Source: Planctomicrobium sp051465645
Lineage (GTDB): Bacteria; Planctomycetota; Planctomycetia; Planctomycetales; Planctomycetaceae
Assembly: GCF_051465645.1 (NCBI RefSeq)
Contig: NZ_CP195790.1
Coordinates: 3,224,001-3,288,000 of the forward strand
Direction of reading: 5' to 3'
DNA length: 64,000 bases
Both the position numbers and the translations under genes were made by a program. Positions 45,363-54,823 of the stretch are shown here, one piece after another (positions within the stretch are counted from its first letter, which is position 1; every line of letters begins with the position of its first letter). Under the pieces are notes generated by a model that saw only the letters and a program-made list of their open reading frames with translations, searched no databases and had not been told where the DNA came from.

Positions 45363-47312
45363 ATGTGTGGAATCGCTGGAGCCGTTTGGAACCGTCTGGA
45401 TGCGGCAATCGACCGCTCTGTCCTCTCACACATGACAACGGCAATCCAGCATCGTGGCCCAGATGATGTCGGGATGTTTTTCTCTTCTGAACTGGAAGGA
45501 AACTCATCCCCTTCCCAATGTGCCCTGGGGCATCGCCGCCTGTCGATCATTGACCTCGCCGGCGGGCATCAGCCACTTTCAAACGAAGACGGCACCGTCT
45601 GGACGATCTTCAACGGAGAGATCTACAACTACCGCGAACTGCGTGACGAGTTAATCTCCCGTGGCCACCGCTTTTCAACATCGTCTGACACTGAAGTCAT
45701 CGTTCACCTTTACGAAGAGTTCGGCCAGCGCTGTGTCGAGAAAATGCGAGGCATGTTTGCCTTCGCCGTCTGGGACAATCGTCACGGAAGATTGCTTCTT
45801 GCCAGAGACCGGATGGGCCAGAAACCGCTCATCTACCGCAACACCGGAACGCAACTGCTGTTCGCGAGTGAACTCAAAGCCTTGCTTCAAGCACCAGGTG
45901 TCACTCGTCAGGTCAATCCGAAGTCGATCGACCTGTTTCTGACGTACCAATACATCCCTCACCCGCACTCGATCTTTGAAGGAATTCACAAGCTTCCCCC
46001 GGCCCATGTCGCCGTCTGGGAGGCAGGCGAAGTGACCGTATCCCGTTACTGGGAAGCTCCTTATTCCACCGTCTCGACCAAGCCGATGTCGGAAGAGGAC
46101 TGGCGAAAGGAACTCCGCGAAACACTGACAGAAGCCGTGCGACTGCGGATGCGATCCGATGTTCCAATCGGAGCATTTCTCTCCGGAGGGGTCGACTCCA
46201 CAATCATCGCAGGGTTGATGCAGAGTCTCTCTGACCGACCAATCCATACCTTCTCCATCGGGTTCCCCATCAAGGAATACGATGAACGCAGCTATGCGAG
46301 ACAAGCGGCCGCACATCTTAAAACAGAGCACCACGAGTATCTCGTTGAGCCGAGTGCTCTGGAAATGCTACCGAAGCTCATCTGGCATTATGACGAACCG
46401 TTCGGGGACAGTTCCGCGATCCCGACGATGTACCTTTCAGACGTTACTCGTCAGGTTGTGAAGGTGTCACTTTCAGGAGACGGTGGGGACGAACTGTTCG
46501 CCGGTTACTCCCGTTATCAGGCAGTGCATCTCGCTGGTCGCGCAGACTGGTTACCAGCTCCGCTGAAAGCGATGCTCGGATGGCGCATGTGGCAGAGAAT
46601 CCCGACCTCAACCAAACAGGGAGCCTGGGGGCGTCGCGGTAAGAGATTTATCGAAGCGCTGAGCCAGTCGCCTGAACGTCGCTATCTCCGGTGGATCGGA
46701 ATCTTCGATCAGCAACTTCGTAACGAACTCTACACCCCGGAGTTCTCGAACCAGCTTGGCGGGTTCGATAGCGGAAACTTCATTCTGGATGCCTATCAGC
46801 AATGCCCTCAACGCGATTTTGTCACGCGGACAACGAGCGTTGATGTGCAGACATATCTACCATGCGACATCCTGACCAAAGTCGACATCGCCAGTATGGC
46901 TTACGGGCTCGAAGCCAGAAGTCCCTTCATGGATCATCGCGTCGCAGAACTCGCGGCACGCATGCCGATCGAATTGAAATTCCAGCCGGGGCAGGGCAAG
47001 AAGATTCTGATTGAAACCTTCCGAGATCTGCTTCCGACTTCAATCCAGAATCGACCGAAGATGGGATTCGGTGTGCCAATTGATCACTGGATGCGCAACG
47101 AATACCGAGACATGCTTCGAGAGTTGTTACTCTCTGAACGCAGCCTCCAGAGGGGAATTTTCAGAAAAGAAGCGGTTGAACGGCTAATCAACGAGCATCT
47201 AACCGAACGCTGGGATCATGCGTACAGGTTATGGAACCTGCTCTGCCTGGAGTTGTGGCACCGAACCTATGTCGATGCCATCCCTCCAATGACAGCTCCA
47301 ACGTCGTTATGA
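45363..47312 (+). CDS. asnB: Asparagine synthase (glutamine-hydrolysing)
   Basis: 649 residues. The Cys2 of MCGIAGAVWN is the glutaminase nucleophile after Met removal. The glutamine-binding region has QHRGPDDVG and RLSIIDLAGGHQPL. The synthetase domain has the PP-loop FLSGGVDSTI and the later LSGDGGDELFAGY. The domain order and length fit AsnB-type amidotransferases, including forms found in surface-polysaccharide loci, so the true amide acceptor might not be aspartate. No sugar or exosortase genes are adjacent. It converges with the MMPL gene and overlaps it by 6 nt. Confidence 0.93.
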   Translation: MCGIAGAVWNRLDAAIDRSVLSHMTTAIQHRGPDDVGMFFSSELEGNSSPSQCALGHRRLSIIDLAGGHQPLSNEDGTVWTIFNGEIYNYRELRDELISRGHRFSTSSDTEVIVHLYEEFGQRCVEKMRGMFAFAVWDNRHGRLLLARDRMGQKPLIYRNTGTQLLFASELKALLQAPGVTRQVNPKSIDLFLTYQYIPHPHSIFEGIHKLPPAHVAVWEAGEVTVSRYWEAPYSTVSTKPMSEEDWRKELRETLTEAVRLRMRSDVPIGAFLSGGVDSTIIAGLMQSLSDRPIHTFSIGFPIKEYDERSYARQAAAHLKTEHHEYLVEPSALEMLPKLIWHYDEPFGDSSAIPTMYLSDVTRQVVKVSLSGDGGDELFAGYSRYQAVHLAGRADWLPAPLKAMLGWRMWQRIPTSTKQGAWGRRGKRFIEALSQSPERRYLRWIGIFDQQLRNELYTPEFSNQLGGFDSGNFILDAYQQCPQRDFVTRTTSVDVQTYLPCDILTKVDIASMAYGLEARSPFMDHRVAELAARMPIELKFQPGQGKKILIETFRDLLPTSIQNRPKMGFGVPIDHWMRNEYRDMLRELLLSERSLQRGIFRKEAVERLINEHLTERWDHAYRLWNLLCLELWHRTYVDAIPPMTAPTSL

Positions 47313-49943
47313 ACGACCGGATTCAACCAGTTCTTCTTCCGGGACAGTATTGAACGGTGGAAGAACCATTTCAGGTGCTCCCAGGAAGCGTCCGAACCGA
47401 CCAAATCGCCCGCTATACAGCAGAATCAGGTAGGACGGAACAAGAATCGGACGCACGATAAAGGTATCGAGCAACACGCCGAACCCGAGTGCGAAGCCCA
47501 TCTGAACCATCCCCAGCAGCGACCCCGCCATCAGCGTAAAGAAGGTCCCTGCCATGATCACACCGCAACTGGAGATGATTCCACCAGTCTTGGTAAGAGC
47601 ATGTAGCACCCCATCGACATTGCCGTGGGTTTCCTGCTCTTCCGTCACACGAGCCATCAACAGAATGTTGTAGTCTTCCCCGATGGCAATCAAAATTGTG
47701 AACAGATAGACCGGAACCTTCCAGTCAATCCCTGTGAATCCAGCCGGGTCACGGAGATAGAAGAAGACAAATGTCGCCCCAAGAGTCACGAGGTAACTGA
47801 ACACCACGCTGACAATGAGGTAAGCACAGATCTCTGGCTGCCGCAACAGCATCACAATCACGATATAGACGGCAACAGTCACCAGGATATCGATCTGAAT
47901 CCGGTCGTGATCGGTGACCGTCTTCAGGTCGCGAATCGCCGCTGTTGTCCCGAGGGAATAGATCTCAGCAGAGTTACGAAGTGCCGCCTGCTTCTCAATC
48001 GGAATATCTGAATCCGGTGAGAAGAAGATCGAGTTTCGAACCGCAGTTTCCAATCGGGTCAACGTCTGAATGGCGTGACGCGAAAACGGGTCGTCATCCA
48101 GGATGACATCCAGCCGCATGACCTGACCAGCAAGCTCACCATTCAAACCAGTGTAGGTACGATGGGCAAAGGTTCTCTTAGCCCCTTGCATACGCAGTGG
48201 CAGACGCTTGAGATAAGCAAGTGCCTTGGGGTTATTCCCCAACGGTTGCGCCTGACTGCGGATATCTTCAATCCCAATGGACTTCTCCAGAGGATTATCA
48301 CTTTTCAATCCATCCAGACGGATCTCTTCCTCCATCAGATTCGTCGTGATGGCATCACTGAGTTTCTCTGACGTCCTGGCATTCGACAGGTCCGTTCCAT
48401 CAAACGCATCGAGCAGGACATCTTTGGGAAACTGCACGAAGATCGTATGTGGGCCAGTCACCCCCGACGGATAATGCTTCTGAACAGCTTTGGCACCGAC
48501 CACACTTGGTTCATCCTGTGGCAGGTCGGTCAACAATCCGTAACTCAGATTTTCCTGACAGAGAATACCTGTGACCGCGAGCGGCATCATCAGGGCAATC
48601 GAAACCGCAAACACCGTCGCCGGCCGATGGCGAATCACTTTTGCTGTCAGATCCCAGATATTCTGAATCCGAAAACCCGTCAGCTTCCCCCAGAGGCTCG
48701 TACTTGGCAGCCATCCGGATTTCTTACCGACATCGTTTGAACGAACATCCGGCCAGAACGCCCACTTCCCGAACAGCAACAGGAAGGCAGGGGTAAATGT
48801 CAGTGCGAAGCAGAGAACAACACCGAGACCGAAGGAAATCGCAAAACCTGCCTGACGGAACTTTCCGAATTCGGAGAAGCCCATCATCCCGATCCCGACA
48901 ATACTGGTTCCAGCACTGGTCGCGAGGGCCGCACCGACCTTCTCAATCGATAGCGACAGGGCGTCTTTATGCGAGAGCCCGCCGTCAAGTTCTTCTTTAT
49001 ATCTGGCAATCAAAAACAGGCAGTAATCGACCCCGGCCCCGTACACAACAACTGTGACATAGACATCGAGACCAGTGAACAGCCCAATCCATTCCCATCC
49101 CGCCATCAGTCGCAGAAGCGCCTTGGAGAGTTCAACCGAAATCCCCACGGTGACAAGCGGAACAAGAGCCAGCAGTGGGGCTCGGTAAATCAGGAGCAAG
49201 AGCGTAATGACCAGCAGTTTCGTGAACTGCTCGGTACGACTGGCGCTTTCCTGTTCGGCACGCAGCATGTCGCGACCTACAGTCGCAGAGCCGCTCAGTG
49301 ACAGGGACAATCCCAGTGGGCGTTTTTCCTGTACTTCCGAGGAATTGACAAGGTGCTCAATACGGCCAACCACAAGCCGATTCTGACGTTCCAAAAACTC
49401 GGTATTGAGTTCGAGAACGACAAGAGTTGCCTTATTGTCACTGCTGGTCAGCAGCGGACCGATTCGCTCATCAGCCATCGTCACGATCGACTTGATGACC
49501 TGTTCATCGGCAGGCAGAACCGTGTCGAGACTTGCTTCGACTTTTTCGTTCCAGTTGTACCCTTTGGGAGTCGTTTCCTTCAGGTGCAACAACTGCGCAG
49601 TCAGATCTCCCTTAATAAACTCCTCATCTTCAGGAGTTAACCCAGAGGGGCGATCTTCACGCTGCAGAACGATGACGACATTACTACCGAGCGGATCCTG
49701 CTGAACCGAGGTTCCAACAGTGTCATTCTCATCTGCATTCTGGACGGACGCCTGAAATGCATCGCGGTAGGTATTAACCGCGCGCACACTGGGCGAATCC
49801 TTCGGGAGAAAGTCCATCTCCCCATCTTGCCAGACCGCTTCCTGGGGAGGCGCGGTTGCGATGGCAACGATTGCGAAAAGGATCCAGACCGCCATCCAGG
49901 GGATAGGGTAACGAGCAACAAATTTTCCGAGGTGTCGGTACAT
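47307..49943 (-). CDS. MMPL family RND transporter
   Basis: About 878 residues from ATG 49943. It has the MMPL plan of two sets of about six helices, each after a large periplasmic loop. One helix begins near residue 16 (WMAVWILFAIVAIAT). Proton-relay motifs are GAGVDYCLFLIARY in the first half and AIGEDYNILLMARV in the second. This is the arrangement of MmpL/YdfJ-like exporters, and it differs from the HpnN-like protein at 144. The substrate is unknown; lipids are common for the family. GTG 49946 is the frame's first codon but ATG 49943 is preferred. It shares its 3' end with asnB. Confidence 0.88.
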   Translation of the reverse strand: MYRHLGKFVARYPIPWMAVWILFAIVAIATAPPQEAVWQDGEMDFLPKDSPSVRAVNTYRDAFQASVQNADENDTVGTSVQQDPLGSNVVIVLQREDRPSGLTPEDEEFIKGDLTAQLLHLKETTPKGYNWNEKVEASLDTVLPADEQVIKSIVTMADERIGPLLTSSDNKATLVVLELNTEFLERQNRLVVGRIEHLVNSSEVQEKRPLGLSLSLSGSATVGRDMLRAEQESASRTEQFTKLLVITLLLLIYRAPLLALVPLVTVGISVELSKALLRLMAGWEWIGLFTGLDVYVTVVVYGAGVDYCLFLIARYKEELDGGLSHKDALSLSIEKVGAALATSAGTSIVGIGMMGFSEFGKFRQAGFAISFGLGVVLCFALTFTPAFLLLFGKWAFWPDVRSNDVGKKSGWLPSTSLWGKLTGFRIQNIWDLTAKVIRHRPATVFAVSIALMMPLAVTGILCQENLSYGLLTDLPQDEPSVVGAKAVQKHYPSGVTGPHTIFVQFPKDVLLDAFDGTDLSNARTSEKLSDAITTNLMEEEIRLDGLKSDNPLEKSIGIEDIRSQAQPLGNNPKALAYLKRLPLRMQGAKRTFAHRTYTGLNGELAGQVMRLDVILDDDPFSRHAIQTLTRLETAVRNSIFFSPDSDIPIEKQAALRNSAEIYSLGTTAAIRDLKTVTDHDRIQIDILVTVAVYIVIVMLLRQPEICAYLIVSVVFSYLVTLGATFVFFYLRDPAGFTGIDWKVPVYLFTILIAIGEDYNILLMARVTEEQETHGNVDGVLHALTKTGGIISSCGVIMAGTFFTLMAGSLLGMVQMGFALGFGVLLDTFIVRPILVPSYLILLYSGRFGRFGRFLGAPEMVLPPFNTVPEEELVESGRS

Positions 49944-50855
49944 CACGCAGAACTAACGTTCAGAAGAATTACCGGCAGAACACAGGCAATCGATTTGAAT
50001 CAAAACCATTCACACATCGAATACATGTCACAGACCATTGGCACGTTGTGATTCATTCAAATCAGATGCCTGTACCGACACCAGTTGAACGACCACCAGT
50101 TTCTCAAGGTGGCAACCGTTTCGAACCCTGCTTACGTCGATGAGGTATGCATCTAGTGGCAAGGTTACTCTCAAATGCTGTCCCTTCGTACTCACCGAAT
50201 TCACAATCAGGTCTTGCAGGACATCTGCCGGCAAATACAGGACTGTGAATCTGTGACATGAAGGTTCAGACCGCACTCAGTTCGCAAAGTCGCAGGTTCG
50301 ACCTGTTGTTCTTTCGATTGACTCGTGGCATTCGAGCAAATCGTAATCATACAACTGGTCTCAGGCGTCCCATGTTAATCAGTTCGCCACAAAATTTCAG
50401 AGAAAATTCATGGTCCACTCATCAATACAAGAGTATCGACCCTAACGCGGGAATTCTGTGCGGTCAATCAACATTAGGAGTTCGTTTCTTAACAGAACCT
50501 TCCAAGGATCACACAGACTACGCAAACTACGTAGACTAAACCAAACCGTTGCATTTCTGCCGCAAAAACGACTCTTTATCACGAATCGGCCGACGTTGGA
50601 AAGACTGTTCTTGGGAGCCTGCCCTAACCTCCAAACAGCAACTCTTCTGACCTCCCAGCCGGGGCATCACCCTTGTCTTTTGCCACCTTCGCAGCTTAAC
50701 GTTTGCGACGTGGCTCGCCCTCCGTTCAAAACGCCAGAACACGGGGTTGCCTGAGCCACTGAATGCCACGATCGTATGACACAGATGCAACCATCTCGCT
50801 TCACGTAGCACACGATCGCTCAGAAATCAGAATCACTTGTTCACAGAGGACTCAA
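49944..50855. other. 912-nt gap with no supportable gene
   Basis: A divergent gap between the MMPL and DUF971 genes. Several frames of 70-98 codons exist on both strands, none with a recognisable domain. A T-arm-like GGTTCGACC near 50295 does not fold into a tRNA. AGAGGA at 50845-50850 is the ribosome site of the next gene. Confidence 0.4.
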
Positions 50856-51185
50856 ATGACTCAAGCACCGCAACAAATTCGGGCAATTCGCGCGGAGGGA
50901 GTCTTCGAGATCATCTGGGAGCCGGGTGTCGTTCGCCGCTATCCATTCAAATTCTTGCGATGCGCCTGCCCTTGCGCCGGTTGCGTGAATGAGTTCACCG
51001 GGGAACGAATTCTGGATGTGAACTCTGTATCCGACACCATTCAACCTGCTGGTGTCGAGTTCAGCGGGAACTACGCACTGAAGATTCAATGGAATGATGG
51101 CCACTCGACAGGGCTCTATTCCTGGGAACTCTTCGATCTGCTTTCAAACGACCCGGAAGTGCTGCAGGCCTCAAGTCAGGCATAG
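50856..51185 (+). CDS. DUF971 (GBBH-like N-terminal) domain protein
   Basis: 109 residues from ATG 50856 with AGAGGA 5 nt upstream. It is the single DUF971 fold: WEPGVVRRYPFKFLRCACPC, VNEFTGERIL, then YALKIQWNDGHSTGLYSWE. Cys and acidic residues at the family positions suggest zinc binding (CACPCAGC). DUF971 is found alone, fused to gamma-butyrobetaine hydroxylase, or next to Mrp/ApbC-type iron-sulfur carriers. None of these is adjacent, so the role is open. A bidirectional terminator at 51243-51287 follows. Confidence 0.9.
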   Translation: MTQAPQQIRAIRAEGVFEIIWEPGVVRRYPFKFLRCACPCAGCVNEFTGERILDVNSVSDTIQPAGVEFSGNYALKIQWNDGHSTGLYSWELFDLLSNDPEVLQASSQA

Positions 51186-51242
51186 ACCAGCGAGCACAGA
51201 GTCAGATATTTTCGCCGTGACATCAGGTCGATGAAGTCAACA

Positions 51243-51287
51243 AAAAAGCCGGACTCCAAATTTTGTGGAGCCCGGCTTTTTATTTTT
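51243..51287. terminator. Bidirectional terminator between DUF971 and isomerase genes
   Basis: Arms AAAAAGCCGGACTCCA and TGGAGCCCGGCTTTTT pair with one mismatch around a 7-nt loop, with A/T runs at both ends. It suits both convergent genes. Confidence 0.88.
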
Positions 51288-51326
51288 CAGCAGATCCATC
51301 TCTGAGATGAATGAGTGCCGTTGGAA

Positions 51327-52352
51327 TCAGTTCCAACCATGAGCATTGCGAACCTTGATCATGGTGTCGAGGATCGTATTCCAGGTCTGCTGCGTCTCCA
51401 GCATCGCATTCGGGAACATACAGCCATCCCAGCAGATGTGTTGAATTCCACGCTCCTGAGCCCCTTCGAGCCAGTATCCCGCACACTTCACGATATCCAG
51501 TTTGCCGTTTGGATCATCAGCTGGACAGTGCTTTCCAGTCTTATCGTGACTTCCGGTTCCATGCACCGTCCCATCATTCTGTGCGACGTGGAAATCGATC
51601 GTCCATGGTCGCAAGGCGTCGGTCATCTTCTTGTATGCCGGCCAGAACTCTTCGTCAGCATACCCTGACTGCAGCAGTGCGCTCTCTGGTGAGTTGTAGC
51701 CCATCAGATAGAGGTAGGTATGTGCCAGGTCTGCCTGAAATCCCACCGTCTCCGGCATTCCGGTTTCTTCCAGCAGATTGACCATGTCCTTCCATGAATG
51801 CATTCCAGCCCAGCAGATTTCGCCTTCCGCCGCGAGCCGTTCGCCATAGCTTGCCGCAACTTTACCAGCTTCACGCCAGGTCTCGGCAATCAACTTGGTG
51901 TTGCCAACGGGATCGTCGAACCATCCTGCCGCTCCCGCCGCAGAATCAATGCGAATGACTCCGTACTCGCGCACCCCGTGCTTATTCAGAATCTTGGCAA
52001 TCTTGCAGGCCTTCTCAACCGCGAGCACAAATTTCTGACGCGACTCAGCCGAGCCCATTGCAGAATCGCCGACCGTTCCCGGCCAGACTGGTGCGACGAG
52101 CGAACCGATCTTGAATCCATAGCCAGCAACCTTGTCGGCCATTGCCTTCAGGGTCGCTTCATCAGCGTCAGGGTCGGTGTGGGGGTGAAACAGGAAGCAA
52201 TCGATGCCGTCAAATTTCACTCCATTCACACTCGCGCCTGCGGTCAGTTCGAGCATGCGATCCAGAGAAATCGGTGGGTTCTCTGTATTTGGCTCTTTGC
52301 CAACCAAACCGGGCCACATAGCGTTATGAAGCTTGGGCGAAGCGTGTGACAT
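51327..52352 (-). CDS. Sugar phosphate isomerase/epimerase-like TIM-barrel protein
   Basis: About 341 residues from ATG 52352. It fits the xylose-isomerase-like TIM-barrel superfamily: VNGVKFDGIDCFLFHPHTD at the start, VREYGVIRIDSA, VGFQADLAHTYLYLMG with Asp/His metal candidates, and WTIDFHVAQNDGTVHG followed by DKTGKHCP. Members of the family rearrange sugar phosphates or other polyols. The exact substrate is not clear; myo-inositol catabolism enzymes (IolE/IolH types) are relatives. There is no signal peptide. It is not in an operon with other sugar genes. Confidence 0.83.
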   Translation of the reverse strand: MSHASPKLHNAMWPGLVGKEPNTENPPISLDRMLELTAGASVNGVKFDGIDCFLFHPHTDPDADEATLKAMADKVAGYGFKIGSLVAPVWPGTVGDSAMGSAESRQKFVLAVEKACKIAKILNKHGVREYGVIRIDSAAGAAGWFDDPVGNTKLIAETWREAGKVAASYGERLAAEGEICWAGMHSWKDMVNLLEETGMPETVGFQADLAHTYLYLMGYNSPESALLQSGYADEEFWPAYKKMTDALRPWTIDFHVAQNDGTVHGTGSHDKTGKHCPADDPNGKLDIVKCAGYWLEGAQERGIQHICWDGCMFPNAMLETQQTWNTILDTMIKVRNAHGWN

Positions 52353-52706
52353 CTGTGAATCCCTTTTGCAATCCAAGGTATGAATACGCCCTCGCCGACG
52401 ACGAAGCGTGTCACCAAATCAACCGGCAACACCCCTCAGCATGCAATGCGATTGAGCAGACAACTTCTGCAGTACCAAACATCAACAGATCAACAGTCAT
52501 TGAGCTCGCCCAGCATCGTGAATTGAACTGGTTTTGTCGACTCAACACCTGTTGATGCATGTCCGTTTCGTTCAAACTCCTTCAAATACAACAAATCGCC
52601 GAAGCGAGTGATCCGCACCAAAAAGACCGGGACTGCAGGAATTTCTCCCCACAGTCCCGGTCTTCTTAAAAGCATATCCCGAGTTGATCCCGGGGCTGCT
52701 GAATTT
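52353..52706. other. Gap holding the terminator of the Gly-rich protein gene
   Basis: 354 nt. It contains the minus-strand terminator at 52621-52664, and the promoter of the isomerase gene should lie at the left. No gene is seen. Confidence 0.4.
52621..52664 (-). terminator. Rho-independent terminator of the Gly-rich protein gene
   Basis: Perfect 13-bp arms (AAGACCGGGACTG and CAGTCCCGGTCTT) flank a 16-nt loop. On the minus strand the stem runs into TTTTT. It lies 43 nt after the stop. Confidence 0.9.
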
Positions 52707-54596
52707 CTACTTGTTGAACACCATCGACTTGCTGTCACCAATCGGCGTCAGGTCGAGCGTCCGGGCGTTCTTCAGAGCAATTGTACTGAGCATCGGATCT
52801 CCGGATTGCGGCTGCAATGACAGCCCATTTCCGCTGACAGAAAAGGTCCCGGAAATTTGCTGGTTCTGACCGTCTCTGGTGAACTGCCAGCTGAAAGACT
52901 GATCGTCCTTCAGACTTAGCAAGAACGTTCCATTGCTGGCTTTCGAAGTCCAGTTTCCGTACAGGCTTTCCACTGGAACTGCTGGCCCTGATGGAGTTGC
53001 AGGTGCAGCTTGAGATTGATCCGCAGCAGTTTTCGCGTCTGAGGAGTACATCTTCACAAGTTCAGCTGCCAACTCATCGTTCGGCTGCAGCTTCAAGACG
53101 GACTTCCAGGCGATCACAGCATCGTCTGAGTAACCCGCCGTGAAGTAATGATAGCCCAGCAGGAATTGTGCGTCGGCCGCTGTCGGGTGATCCGTCACAT
53201 ACTGCTCCAGCGATCGCAACTGGCTGGTATAGATGCTGGAGTCCGGATACAGACTGATCATCGTCGTCCAGTTCCAGCCTGGTCCGGTCGTCAGAACAGA
53301 ATGGATCGTGGCTGCTGAATCGCGGTACTGCCCGAGAGCAAACAAGCACAGGCTGCGAAACTCACTGATCGCTCGATCATGTGGATCAGAAGCCAATGCC
53401 TGATTTACGGCCTGCAGTGCGGCATCGTAGTTTCCGTTATAGAACGCTTTGCGTGCCTGATCTCCCAAGGTGGATGACTGTGGAGCCGATGCCTGAGACT
53501 GCTGGCTTCCATCTGATCCGGATGCAGTTCCACTGTTCTCCTGAATGACCGGCTGTGAGTAATTCACAATCGGCTGGTTATTCACGTAAACCGGACCATC
53601 ACAATATGGATTGACGTAGGAACTGACGCCGAACATCCAAGAAGCGGTGTTCACGCCCCAGACAGTCGCCCCAACTCCCATCGCAACTGGATAATTGCCC
53701 CACATATAGTCCCAACGGCCGTTCCCCCAGGCTGGTGCATACCCGTGATACCAGCCTTGATGGTATGGCGGTGGAGGTGGTGGTCCATGTGGTCCTGGTG
53801 GCGGGTAGCCACCTGGTCGATATCCTGGTGGATAGCCACCTGGAGGCGGTCCTGCTGGATGTCCTGGTTCGCCTGGTGGGTGATCTGGGCCTCGCAGTGG
53901 GTTCTCAACTGGGCGTTGCCCTGGCTCGCCACGATTCGGTAAACGAGTTCCTTCACCGCCCGGATTCATGCCCGGAAAGGCGTCTCGACCTGCGAGAGGA
54001 TCGACCGGTGCTCTTGGGGAATCAAATGGCAGCCGGCCACCTTCAACACCTGGGACTGGGCGATTCTGTCGGTCTGGATTCGACCCGAACCCCTGACCTC
54101 TCCCGAAATCTCCACCACCAAGATTGCCGCCATCACGTGAGCCGCCAGCTCCTGGGAAACCACCGCTTCCGCCGCCAAAATCTCTACTGCCGCTTCCGCC
54201 GAAGCCGCTGCCGCCACCAACGTCTCTACTGCCACTTCCCCCAAAGCCGCTGCCGCCTCCTCCGCCACCAAAGTCTCTCCCTCCACTCCCGCCGAAGCCT
54301 CCACTCTGGAAGCCGCCACCACCTTGCATGCCACCGCCGCCAAAGCCGCCAGACATGCCTCCCCCCTGGAATCCTCCAGAGCGTGATCCATCCCCGAAAT
54401 TACCGCCTCCACCGCCGAAGTTACCGCCTCCACCGCCGAAGTTTCCGCCCCCGCCGCCACCGTGGAAGCCACCACCTCCACCTCCACCTCTAGCTCCGCC
54501 TCCACCGCCACCAAAACCACGAGCCATAACGGGAGACGCCAGCAGACTCACAGAGGCGAGCCCCACGAACCAGCGATGCATAAGAGATTTATTCAT
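52707..54596 (-). CDS. Secreted Gly-rich/Pro-rich protein with TPR and beta-sandwich-like C-terminus
   Basis: About 629 residues from ATG 54596 with AAGGTGG upstream. Order: signal peptide to about residue 26 (LLASPVMARG); a Gly-rich block (about 27-180) of GGGG with F, S, R and D between; a Pro/Gly stretch (180-285); a Tyr/Trp-rich segment around 285-345 (WYHGYAP, MWGNYPVAMG, YCDGPVYVNN); a TPR-like helical region (about 380-520: KAFYNGNYDAALQAVNQALA, QFLLGYHYFTAGYSDDAVIAW); and a C-terminal beta domain (about 550-629) that looks lipocalin-like. Exported and possibly a surface scaffold; function unknown. The Gly-rich DNA is repetitive and prone to length change. Confidence 0.78.
   Translation of the reverse strand: MNKSLMHRWFVGLASVSLLASPVMARGFGGGGGGARGGGGGGGFHGGGGGGNFGGGGGNFGGGGGNFGDGSRSGGFQGGGMSGGFGGGGMQGGGGFQSGGFGGSGGRDFGGGGGGSGFGGSGSRDVGGGSGFGGSGSRDFGGGSGGFPGAGGSRDGGNLGGGDFGRGQGFGSNPDRQNRPVPGVEGGRLPFDSPRAPVDPLAGRDAFPGMNPGGEGTRLPNRGEPGQRPVENPLRGPDHPPGEPGHPAGPPPGGYPPGYRPGGYPPPGPHGPPPPPPYHQGWYHGYAPAWGNGRWDYMWGNYPVAMGVGATVWGVNTASWMFGVSSYVNPYCDGPVYVNNQPIVNYSQPVIQENSGTASGSDGSQQSQASAPQSSTLGDQARKAFYNGNYDAALQAVNQALASDPHDRAISEFRSLCLFALGQYRDSAATIHSVLTTGPGWNWTTMISLYPDSSIYTSQLRSLEQYVTDHPTAADAQFLLGYHYFTAGYSDDAVIAWKSVLKLQPNDELAAELVKMYSSDAKTAADQSQAAPATPSGPAVPVESLYGNWTSKASNGTFLLSLKDDQSFSWQFTRDGQNQQISGTFSVSGNGLSLQPQSGDPMLSTIALKNARTLDLTPIGDSKSMVFNK
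54050..54535. repeat. Low-complexity repeat DNA coding the Gly-rich block
   Basis: Many near-repeats of units such as CCGCCGCC and CCTCCACC (minus strand GGT/GGC codons for Gly). It is part of the preceding gene's coding sequence. The antisense strand is therefore open and Pro-rich, which creates false reading frames. Confidence 0.7.
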
Positions 54597-54823
54597 AACA
54601 CCCACCTTCGATGTAGACGGAGATGATCGATTTCAGAAAGCGATCAGAGAACTCACAAGCCATCACGGCATTGCCCTGTCAGGCAGCCGAACTCAAGATG
54701 TGAGTCCAGAAGATTTCAATTCAAAGATGCACTCACCACGAACAAGAGATCACTTTCAGGAACGTCTGGCAGTATGAATGCTCTGTTCGCACAGAGACTT
54801 CGCCATCCCATTCCCGACGTGAT

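Noticed and set aside
50285..50320. tRNA-like T-arm sequence (GGTTCGACC)
   Set aside because: The stem does not close with a 7-nt loop and no acceptor, D or anticodon arms can be folded upstream.
53735..54493. His/Leu/Arg-rich open frame of 252 codons
   Set aside because: Same cause: repeat DNA of the Gly-rich gene read in another frame.
54124..54777. Pro-rich open frame of 217 codons opposite the Gly-rich gene
   Set aside because: The poly-Gly DNA on one strand gives poly-Pro on the other. The sense strand has a signal peptide, TPR region, ribosome site and terminator.
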